Below are positions 1 through 5,575 of a stretch of 5,575 nucleotides of DNA, piece by piece (positions within the stretch are counted from its first letter, which is position 1; the number at the start of each line of letters is the position of its first letter). Source of the DNA: Candidatus Acidiferrales bacterium (GTDB lineage: Bacteria > Acidobacteriota > Terriglobia > Acidiferrales > UBA7541); NCBI GenBank assembly GCA_955651735.1, contig CATPAM010000044.1, forward strand, positions 1 to 5,575, read 5' to 3'. The position numbers were made by a program, and so were the translations under genes. The notes under the pieces are model-generated. The model had not been told where the DNA came from. It did no database searches and saw only the letters and a list, made by a program, of their open reading frames with translations.

Positions 1-2000
1 GCCCCATCACGGTCGGCGACCTCTTCCAAATTCGCGAAGTCTCGGACCCTCAGCTAAGCCCCGACGCGCAATTCGTCGCCTACACGGCAAAAACCCTGCT
101 CCTGAAAGAAGATAAGTCCGAAGAGCGCATCTGGTTCGTTCCCACCGCTGGGGGCGACGCCGTCCCCATGACCGCCGAGGGCGTCTCCTCCTCTCACCCT
201 CGCTGGAGTCCCGACGGCAAATACCTCGCCTTCCTCTCCGCTCGCAACGAAGGCAAAACGCAAGTCTGGCTGCTCAACCGTTCCGGCGGCGAGGCCCAGC
301 GCCTCACCGACACGCCTCAGGACGTCGACCACTTCGCCTGGTCCCCGGACAGCACCCGCCTCGTTGTAGTTCTGCGCGATCCCTCCGAAGAAGAGCTGGC
401 TGCCACAAGAGCCAAAGACAAAGAAAAAGACGCCGACGACAAGGATAAGAAGCCCAAGACAACAAAGCCCTGGGTCATCGACCGCTTGCAATTCAAACTA
501 GATGAAGTTGGCTACCTCGATCGCCGCCGCACTCATCTCTACGTCCTCGACCTCGCCACCAAAGCCCTAACCCAAATCACTTCCGGCGATTACGACGACG
601 CCCAGCCTGCGTGGTCGCCCGACGGCCGCCTCATCGCCTTCGCCAGCAATCGCTCCAAGCCTGACCCTGACCGCACCTACAACACGGACATCTGGGTCGT
701 CGCCGCCAACAACACCGACAAAGGCACGCAGCTCACACAAATCACAACGAATTCCGGTGAAGACTCTGCGCCCGCGTGGTCCCCTGACGGCAAGCTCATC
801 GCCTACACCACCCAACCCGACCCGCATCTCTTCCAGTACGCCACCCACCACGTCGCCGTGTCGCCCTCCTCCGGCGGCGCAGCCCGCGTTCTCACTCGAT
901 CTTTCGACCGTAACGCCACCGACCCACGTTTCTCCCCCGACGGCAACTCCATCTACTTCATCGCCGACGACGACGGCACGCAAATCCTCGCCAGCGTCCC
1001 CGCAGCCGGCGGCGAAGTCACCCGCGCGATCACCGGCCGCTTCATGCTCTACGCCTATTCCCTCGCCAAGAATGGCGACATCGCCACCCAGATCGACATG
1101 CCCGACCGCCCCAGCGAAATCTACTTCCGGCCTGCCTCCAGCAACAAACTCACGCGCCTCACCAAGACCAACGACGCCTTCCTCGCCCAGGTCAACCTCG
1201 TCCAGCCCGAATACGTCCAGTTCAGAAGCAAAGACGGCACGACTGTCCACGGCTACCTCTACAACCCGCTCGACTACACTCCCGGCAAAAAATATCCCAC
1301 CATCCTTCGTCCCCATGGCGGACCCGTCTGGGCCTACTACGCCGAATTCACCCACCTCGCGCAACTCCTCGCCGCCAACGGCTACGCCGTCCTCTTCCCA
1401 AACCCGCGCGGCTCCTCCGGCTACGGCGAAAACTATGCCAAAGCGATCTGGGCGGATTGGGGCAACAAGGACTATCAGGACGACATGGCCATGGTCGACT
1501 ACGCCATCGCGCAGGGCATCGCCGATCCCGACAAGCTCGGCGTTGGCGGCTGGTCCTACGGCGGCATCTCCACTGACTTCATCATCGCGCAGACCACGCG
1601 CTTCAAAGCCGCCATCTCCGGCGCCGGCGAGGCCCTCAACACCAGCCTCTACGGCCACGACCAATACCAGCGCGACTACGAAACCGAGCTAGGCCGTCCT
1701 TGGGAGAAACACGCCCTCTGGGACAAGCTCTCGCCGTTCTACAAAGTCGCCAACATCACCACGCCCACTCTCTTCATGGGCGGCGATATCGACTGGAACG
1801 TGCCTATTCTCGGCAGCGAGCAAATGTACCAAGCCATGAAAAGCCTCGGCCGCGAAACGGAGCTGGTCGTCTACCCCCGCGAGTACCACGAATTCAAAAC
1901 GCCCAGCCACCTCAAGGATCGCCTCGAGCGCTACCTAGCCTGGTACGCCCACTACGTAAAAGGCGACCCCGCCCCTCCCACACCTCCGCCGTCCAAATAA
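1..2000 (+). CDS. S9 family serine peptidase (DPP4/acylaminoacyl-peptidase-like), 5' partial
   Basis: Predicted exopeptidase or oligopeptidase of the prolyl oligopeptidase family, cleaving short peptides; probably exported, but the N-terminus and any signal peptide lie off the left edge. The frame is open from position 3 (665 residues) to the TAA at 1998-2000. The ATG at 168 is internal, because propeller sequence including an S-P-D repeat precedes it. The N-terminal half carries six PD40-type blades with S-P-D motifs near 54, 207, 345, 615, 780 and 936. The C-terminal hydrolase shows the H-G-G-P oxyanion region (1314-1325), the nucleophile in G-W-S-Y-G-G (Ser codon 1554-1556), Asp in D-W-N-V-P (1791-1793) and His in E-Y-H-E-F (1887-1889). 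Spacings of 79 and 32 residues between the triad members match DPP4 (S630, D708, H740). A Lys/Asp/Glu-rich insert lies at about 384-465. About 20-60 residues are probably missing. Substrate specificity cannot be read from the sequence. Confidence 0.95.
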   Translation, partial: PITVGDLFQIREVSDPQLSPDAQFVAYTAKTLLLKEDKSEERIWFVPTAGGDAVPMTAEGVSSSHPRWSPDGKYLAFLSARNEGKTQVWLLNRSGGEAQRLTDTPQDVDHFAWSPDSTRLVVVLRDPSEEELAATRAKDKEKDADDKDKKPKTTKPWVIDRLQFKLDEVGYLDRRRTHLYVLDLATKALTQITSGDYDDAQPAWSPDGRLIAFASNRSKPDPDRTYNTDIWVVAANNTDKGTQLTQITTNSGEDSAPAWSPDGKLIAYTTQPDPHLFQYATHHVAVSPSSGGAARVLTRSFDRNATDPRFSPDGNSIYFIADDDGTQILASVPAAGGEVTRAITGRFMLYAYSLAKNGDIATQIDMPDRPSEIYFRPASSNKLTRLTKTNDAFLAQVNLVQPEYVQFRSKDGTTVHGYLYNPLDYTPGKKYPTILRPHGGPVWAYYAEFTHLAQLLAANGYAVLFPNPRGSSGYGENYAKAIWADWGNKDYQDDMAMVDYAIAQGIADPDKLGVGGWSYGGISTDFIIAQTTRFKAAISGAGEALNTSLYGHDQYQRDYETELGRPWEKHALWDKLSPFYKVANITTPTLFMGGDIDWNVPILGSEQMYQAMKSLGRETELVVYPREYHEFKTPSHLKDRLERYLAWYAHYVKGDPAPPTPPPSK

Positions 2001-2019
2001 GGAAGCGTCCGACGCAAAA

Positions 2020-2180
2020 GTTGTAGGGCGCGCTTCAGTTTATCCTGACGCAGGAAGGGCGCGTCCCAGGCTGCAGGTCGCGTCTTGCCTTTGTAGCGGC
2101 GAGTTCACCGCGCCGTCCTGTTTTGGAATTTGGTTATATAGCGGCCGGGCCTTATGCCCGGCTAGCGAGCGAAGCGAGCG
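2020..2180. repeat. cluster of short REP-like palindromes in the spacer
   Basis: The 253-base spacer between the peptidase and the redoxin gene holds no convincing ORF but several small repeat-like units. TTGTAG followed seven bases later by TTCA occurs twice (2020-2036 and 2091-2107). The second copy closes into a hairpin: 2097-2103 pairs with 2109-2115 with one mismatch. A perfect 7-bp inverted repeat, GCCGGGC and GCCCGGC around CTTAT, lies at 2144-2162. An 8-bp direct repeat AGCGAGCG occurs twice, one base apart, at 2164-2180. None is followed by a T-tract, so they do not look like intrinsic terminators. They resemble dispersed intergenic palindromes (REP-like). Whether they recur in the genome cannot be seen here. 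Confidence 0.45.
2144..2162. repeat. perfect 7-bp inverted repeat, 5-base loop
   Basis: GCCGGGC (2144-2150) and its exact reverse complement GCCCGGC (2156-2162) flank CTTAT, giving a stable GC hairpin. It lies about 90 bases upstream of the redoxin start codon, so it could fall in that gene's 5' leader if transcription begins near the AT-rich stretch at 2121-2140. No run of T follows, which argues against a terminator for the peptidase gene. A REP-like unit or mRNA-stabilising hairpin are the alternatives. Confidence 0.5.
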
Positions 2181-2253
2181 CTCCAGAAACTTGTGTTACC
2201 CTTTGCTACCGTCCAGCATCGAAGCATTCGCAAGATCAACGACGGGAAACTCT

Positions 2254-3102
2254 ATGCCTCAGGATCTGCCCACCAACACAACGCCCCCCGACGCGGGCCC
2301 GAAGCGCAGCCCCAATGCCGCACTCTGGCTGGGCTGCCTCATCGCCCTCTTCGCCTTCTTGAGCTATATCCCCATTTTCGCCAAGTATCCCAGCACCCGC
2401 GATATGCCCTGGGCGAATTTTCTGCTCTTCGCGCTTGCTCTGGTGTTCCTCCTTGTCGGCTTGCGCCGCGCGTTTGGCCAGTCCAATCTCTATCGCGGCA
2501 AAATCGCCGGCCCGATTCTGACCACTATCAGCGTTGCTGCTCTGGTCTTCTTCTGCGTCTCCATCTTTTCCTTAGGAAAGCACTTGCCTCCCTCGACCCA
2601 GGCACCCAAAGTCGGCCAAAAAGCGCCCGACTTCGCCTTGGCGGACACCAGCGGCGCCACCGTTACGCTCGCATCCCTGCTTTCCACGCCTATCACCGCC
2701 TCGCAGCCGACGAAAGGCGTCGTCCTCATTTTCTATCGTGGCTACTGGTGACCGTTCTGCAACTCCGAGTTACGGGGTATCCAGCAACAACTGCAAGAGT
2801 TCGAGAAATTGGGTGTCAAGCCCGTGGCCATCAGCGTCGATTCTCCCGCCGAGTCCCGGGATCTCTGCCATAAAGCCGGCTACACCTATCCTTTTCTCTC
2901 CGATCCCAACACGGAAGTCATTCGCCGCTACGATGTGCTCCACAAAGGTGCCGGCGTCAACGGCCACGACATCGCCCGCCCCGCCGAATTCCTCGTCGAT
3001 TCCGCGGGTACCATCCGCTGGATCAATCTCACCGATGACCTCCGAGTCCGCGCCCGACCTGACCAGATGCTCCAAGCTGCCAGTGCATTGGCATCCCACT
3101 AG
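2254..3102 (+). CDS. membrane-anchored peroxiredoxin-like selenoprotein (AhpC/TSA redoxin), TGA at 2749 read as Sec
   Basis: Predicted thiol/selenol redox enzyme, 282 residues, with an internal TGA as residue 166. Residues 1-21 are polar. Three hydrophobic segments follow at about 22-42, 53-70 and 85-107. Positive charges (K17/R18, R71/R72, R81/K83) suggest the N-terminus is inside and the redoxin domain faces the periplasm. The redoxin domain starts at about 117 (A-P-K-V-G-Q-K-A-P-D-F), reaches F-Y-R-G-Y-W-(TGA)-P-F-C at 160-169, then N-S-E-L-R-G, and ends with typical family sequence (R-P-A-E-F-L-V-D, G-T-I-R-W-I) to TAG at 3100-3102. Cys relatives have W-C-P-[FY]-C here, so the TGA replaces the first redox cysteine and C169 is the partner. 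The ATG at 2254 was chosen over the in-frame TTG at 2191 because GGGA lies 6 bases upstream and the N-terminus becomes a plausible polar head. The alternative is a nonsense mutation or sequencing error; the intact downstream frame makes this less likely. Electron donor and substrate are unknown. Confidence 0.85.
2749..2751 (+). other. in-frame TGA, predicted selenocysteine codon (Sec166)
   Basis: The codon sits between TGG (Trp165) and CCG (Pro167) and occupies the N-terminal position of a C-x-x-C-type redox motif, giving U-P-F-C. The family signature continues in frame on both sides without any shift. The base after TGA is C, a weak context for termination that is also found at E. coli fdhF. 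Genome-wide reading of TGA as Trp is unlikely: the neighbouring decarboxylase gene ends in TGA (3146-3144) where a real end is expected, Trp is written TGG elsewhere in the window, and a Trp would destroy the motif. Confidence 0.82.
2752..2778 (+). promoter_or_regulatory. candidate bacterial SECIS hairpin
   Basis: Immediately after the TGA, bases 2762-2767 (ACUCCG) pair with 2773-2778 (CGGGGU) to form a 6-bp stem with one G-U wobble and a 5-base loop AGUUA (2768-2772). The loop begins 16 bases after the TGA and carries G then U at its second and third positions. Bacterial SECIS elements recognised by SelB lie within the coding sequence just downstream of UGA and typically need a G near the start of the apical loop; E. 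coli fdhF has a GU there. A competing fold exists: 2752-2755 with 2772-2775, and 2761-2764 with 2768-2771, with a 5-base bulge. The element was found by eye without energy calculation. Confidence 0.6.
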
Positions 3103-3143
3103 CGTGGTTTTCAAGTCTGGCCGTGTTGCCTGGACCGTCGAGC

Positions 3144-4655
3144 TCACTCACCCATCTGTAATGGACTAGGAACGTTCGGCCACAACTTCTCCCCAATCTC
3201 CAGCACCGCCGCCACTAACATCTCGAAATCCTGCCGCCGGCTGCGATGATTCGTAATCGCCACGCGCATCGCAAACTTTCCATCGAGCACCGTGCTCGAA
3301 GGCACCGCCACGCCCGACTCCTGCACCCGCAGCAACACTTCTTTGTTCAGCCCATTGAGCGCCACCTCCGCGCAACCCTGCGGCCGCAGCCGGAAGCAAA
3401 CCACGTTAAGCGCCACCGGCGCCAGCAACTCCATGTCCCGCTCCCGCCCAATCAACTCCGCAAGGTACTGTGCCTGCGACACATTTTGCTCAATCAACCG
3501 CCCATACGCCGCAACTCCATGCGCCTTCAGCGACATCCACACCTTGAGGGCACGAAAACTCCGCGTCAGCTCGATCCCGCGCTCCGCGAACGGCAATCCA
3601 CCACCAATCACGCCGCGCTCCCCATCCCCAAAGTAATTCTGCTTCGCCGCGAACGTCCGCACGTGCGCCTCCGCGTCGCGCACCAGCACGCATCCCACCT
3701 CGAAAGGCAGATACATCCACTTGTGCAGGTCAAACGCCAGTGAGTCCGCCTCTTCGATTCCGTCCATCACGCCCCGCAGCTTGTCCGACAACCGGACCAA
3801 CGCCCCAAACGCGCCATCTACGTGAAACCACACCCCTTCCTCCCTGCACACGCGAGCCAGCCCCCGCAAATCATCCGTCGCCCCCGTGTTGATCGTCCCC
3901 GCATTCCCCACCACGCAAAACGGCCGCATCGCCTCCCGCCGGTCGCTTTCGATCAGCGTGCGCAGCGCCTCAACATCCATCCGGTAATCCGCCCCCGCCG
4001 CCACGCGCCGGTACGCGCTGTTCCCCAGCCCCAGCAGCTCCGCCGCCTTCCGGCACCATCCATGCGTTTCGCCCGAGCCGTAAAACACCAGCCGCGGCCC
4101 GCGATAACCCTGCAACCCATGCTCGCGCACGTCAAAGCCTGCCTTCTCGCCGCGCGCCACCGCCAGCCCAATCAGGTTCGCCATCGTGCCGCCGCTCGTC
4201 AAAACCCCGCTGCTCTCGCGCGGAAATCCCATCAGCTCCGCCAGCCAAGCCAGCACCTGCGTCTCCACCAGCGCCGGCGCCTGGTTAAATCCCGCCATGT
4301 GCGGATTCATCGCCGCAGCCAGCATGTCCGCGATCATCGCCAGCGGTGTCCCCGTCCCCTGCACCCATCCCCAAAATCGCGGATGCAAATTCCCATTCGG
4401 ATAAGGCCGCACCCGCTCCACAAACTCCGCATAAGCCCGCTCCGCTCCAGCCCCTTTGACCGGCAAAGCCTCATCAAACGAGCCCCGCACCGCCTCCGGC
4501 ATCTCCTGCCAAGCCGCGCGCTCCCGCAGCGTCGCCAGCCACCCCACCGTGTCGTCAATCACCCCGTGCGCAAACCTCCGGAACTCCTCCCAATCCGCAG
4601 GATCCAAAGTCTCCTCAACTTGTTTTGCATGAGTCGAAGCGGCAAACGGTGGCAT
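3144..4655 (-). CDS. group II PLP-dependent amino acid decarboxylase family protein
   Basis: Predicted cytosolic PLP enzyme of the aromatic-L-amino-acid/glutamate decarboxylase superfamily, 503 residues, close to the usual 470-520. Numbered from the ATG at 4655: an N-terminal H-P-R-F-W-G-W segment (91-97), matching the substrate-side H-P-x-F of the family; S-G-G-T-M-A-N (154-160), which holds the cofactor phosphate; His198 in E-T-H-G, in the place of the ring-stacking His; Asp280 in H-V-D-G-A-F-G-A, which pairs with the pyridine nitrogen; and Lys312 in F-D-L-H-K-W, the Schiff-base lysine. The 32-residue Asp-Lys spacing equals that of animal AADC (D271, K303). A GTG two codons upstream (4661) is possible, but the GGAGG sits too close to it. 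The gene converges on the redoxin gene, with 41 bases between their stop codons. Family members include decarboxylases and aldehyde synthases; the substrate (Trp, Tyr, Phe, Glu or another) cannot be told from sequence alone. Confidence 0.93.
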   Translation of the reverse strand: MPPFAASTHAKQVEETLDPADWEEFRRFAHGVIDDTVGWLATLRERAAWQEMPEAVRGSFDEALPVKGAGAERAYAEFVERVRPYPNGNLHPRFWGWVQGTGTPLAMIADMLAAAMNPHMAGFNQAPALVETQVLAWLAELMGFPRESSGVLTSGGTMANLIGLAVARGEKAGFDVREHGLQGYRGPRLVFYGSGETHGWCRKAAELLGLGNSAYRRVAAGADYRMDVEALRTLIESDRREAMRPFCVVGNAGTINTGATDDLRGLARVCREEGVWFHVDGAFGALVRLSDKLRGVMDGIEEADSLAFDLHKWMYLPFEVGCVLVRDAEAHVRTFAAKQNYFGDGERGVIGGGLPFAERGIELTRSFRALKVWMSLKAHGVAAYGRLIEQNVSQAQYLAELIGRERDMELLAPVALNVVCFRLRPQGCAEVALNGLNKEVLLRVQESGVAVPSSTVLDGKFAMRVAITNHRSRRQDFEMLVAAVLEIGEKLWPNVPSPLQMGE

Positions 4656-4662
4656 CGGCACA

Positions 4663-4670
4663 CTCCTCCC
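4663..4670 (-). promoter_or_regulatory. strong Shine-Dalgarno for the decarboxylase gene
   Basis: Read on the minus strand this is GGGAGGAG, ending 7 bases before the ATG at 4655-4653 and only 1 base before the GTG at 4661-4659. The spacing decides the start in favour of the ATG. Confidence 0.75.
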
Positions 4671-4775
4671 CCCGAAACGCTAGAACACTCCACCAGCGCG
4701 CTCTATCCGTTTTCCCCGCCCAAAGTGGTTTCTGAATAAACACGACGCGCGAGTATCGCCGTAGCGCCCGCGCTC

Positions 4776-5575
4776 TTATCGCAGTGGTTGCGCTTTGACC
4801 TTCACTTCAATCTTGGTGTTGACCGCGACTTGAACCGGCTCGCCGCCACCCAGATATTTCTCGAGCACGCCGGGAGTCAACCACTCCAGCTCCCACCCAT
4901 TTTCAATCGCCACCACTGTGTACTTGCCCGGATGCACGCCCGGCAGTACGAACGACCCATCCGAGTCGCTCTGGTCGCGCCGAAAAAGCACCAAGTTGTG
5001 CTCCGGTACCTCCGGCACCAGCACAATCATCACGCCGTCGACCGGCTTGCCATCCTTCAGCGCAAAGCCGGTGATCCGCCCGGTGCCCTCCGACAGCACA
5101 ACCTTAAGTCTTACGTCCTGCCCTCCCGTTATTTCCACGCTGCGGCCGCTCGCCTTGGCCCCGGTGGCCGACATACTCTTCACGGCCACAGTCGCCGGCT
5201 GGATCAATACGTCATACGTTCCAGGGGGCACCGCTTGATCCTTCAAGAATTCCCCGTTCAAGCTGAATTCCCCGTTCTGGTCAACTTGCGCCGCAAAGCG
5301 TTCTCCGCTCGCTCTTGCGCGGAGCAGAATCGTCGGAGCGGGAACCAGCGCCGCCCCGTTCTCCAGCTTGGCAATGCCACTGACCGCGCCCGAAGCATTG
5401 GCTTCGTTCAAAGTGACTTCCGCATTGCCCGCAAGCTGCACATCTTGCAAGCGCGACATCGTTTCGCCGTTCTTGTTGGAATTCACTCGCAGATTGAACC
5501 GTCCCGGAGGCAGCCCGGAGACTTCGATCACGCCGGGTGCGATCTGCTGGTTGCTTGCCTGCACGCCCATTTGAA
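4776..5575 (-). CDS. carboxypeptidase regulatory-like domain protein, 5' partial
   Basis: C-terminal portion of a protein made of repeated beta-sandwich domains (CarboxypepD_reg / CNA-B-like), probably secreted or cell-envelope, though no signal peptide is in view. The stop is TAA at 4778-4776. The frame is open to the right edge, so the ATG at 5570 is probably internal; it has no visible ribosome-binding site and the sequence there is already mid-domain. Numbered from that ATG, three units can be seen, each with a P-G-x-[FY] turn: G-L-P-P-G-R-F (19-25), V-P-P-G-T-Y (114-119) and V-H-P-G-K-Y (212-217). Units two and three begin with the usual strand (G-A-V-S-G-I-A at 61-67, G-R-I-T-G-F-A at 164-170) and have a D-x-x-G-x-F strand before the turn. 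No catalytic residues are visible, so a structural or binding role is likely. It is 120 bases upstream of the decarboxylase on the same strand, with no clear shared function. Confidence 0.88.
   Translation of the reverse strand, partial: QMGVQASNQQIAPGVIEVSGLPPGRFNLRVNSNKNGETMSRLQDVQLAGNAEVTLNEANASGAVSGIAKLENGAALVPAPTILLRARASGERFAAQVDQNGEFSLNGEFLKDQAVPPGTYDVLIQPATVAVKSMSATGAKASGRSVEITGGQDVRLKVVLSEGTGRITGFALKDGKPVDGVMIVLVPEVPEHNLVLFRRDQSDSDGSFVLPGVHPGKYTVVAIENGWELEWLTPGVLEKYLGGGEPVQVAVNTKIEVKVKAQPLR

Noticed and set aside
567..1664. Long minus-strand open frame (365 codons) opposite the peptidase gene
   Set aside because: It is a shadow of the GC-rich plus-strand gene: its Gly/Val/Ala/Asp-rich composition is the antisense of C-ending codons, it has no recognisable domain, and the plus-strand frame has an intact catalytic triad.
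2121..2140. AT-rich stretch with TATATA as a possible -10 box for the redoxin gene
   Set aside because: No acceptable -35 hexamer lies 16-18 bases upstream, so a promoter cannot be supported.
2254..2751. Pseudogene produced by a nonsense mutation in the redoxin gene
   Set aside because: No other stop, frameshift or decay is visible on either side, and the TGA falls exactly at a redox cysteine position with a plausible SECIS. It cannot be fully excluded without genome data.
2809..3102. A separate 97-residue protein beginning downstream of the TGA
   Set aside because: It is in the same frame as the redoxin N-terminal part and starts in the middle of the redoxin fold, without a ribosome-binding site. 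It is better read as the C-terminal part of the Sec-containing protein.
3096..3111. Possible terminator: CCAC/GTGG stem followed by TTTT
   Set aside because: The stem is only 4 bp, overlaps the redoxin stop codon and has a short T-run. It is too weak to call, though its position between convergent genes is suggestive.
3822..4739. Plus-strand open frame (305 codons) opposite the decarboxylase
   Set aside because: Its Arg/Pro/His-rich composition is typical of an antisense shadow, and the minus-strand frame carries all the PLP-enzyme motifs.
4763..4774. AGCG/CGCT hairpin just past the stop of the carboxypeptidase-regulatory-like gene
   Set aside because: It is a 4-bp stem without a T-tract on the minus strand, a chance occurrence in GC-rich DNA.

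Overview
The window looks like a chromosomal fragment of a high-GC, soil-type bacterium. My best guess is the phylum Acidobacteriota. This rests on C-ending codon preference, an S9 peptidase with PD40 propeller repeats, a carboxypeptidase-regulatory-like protein, and short palindromic spacer repeats built around TTGTAG...TTCA. The assignment is an inference, since there is no rRNA or marker gene here.

Layout: (1) Positions 1-2000, plus strand: the end of a large S9-family serine peptidase gene (beta-propeller plus alpha/beta hydrolase), missing only its 5' end. (2) Positions 2001-2253: a spacer with several short GC-rich inverted and direct repeats. (3) Positions 2254-3102, plus strand: a membrane-anchored, peroxiredoxin-like (AhpC/TSA, redoxin) protein whose reading frame contains one in-frame TGA at 2749-2751. 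The TGA lies exactly where this family has the first cysteine of its C-P-[FY]-C redox motif, and the family's sequence continues in the same frame for 117 more residues. A hairpin with a GU-containing loop starts just downstream. The best reading is a selenoprotein with a U-P-F-C active site, in which the TGA is read as selenocysteine. (4) Positions 3144-4655, minus strand: a complete group II PLP-dependent decarboxylase of the aromatic-L-amino-acid/glutamate decarboxylase superfamily, convergent with the selenoprotein gene. (5) Positions 4776-5575, minus strand: the C-terminal part of a secreted protein built of carboxypeptidase-regulatory-like (Ig/CNA-B-like) domains, running off the right edge.

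The genes do not form an obvious pathway. The peptidase and the redoxin share a strand but are 253 bases apart, and the two right-hand genes are on the other strand with a 120-base gap. The most notable object is the redoxin. A conventional gene caller would either stop it at 2751 as a 165-residue membrane protein with no active site, or call the downstream half as a separate small protein. Both would be wrong if the TGA is decoded as selenocysteine.
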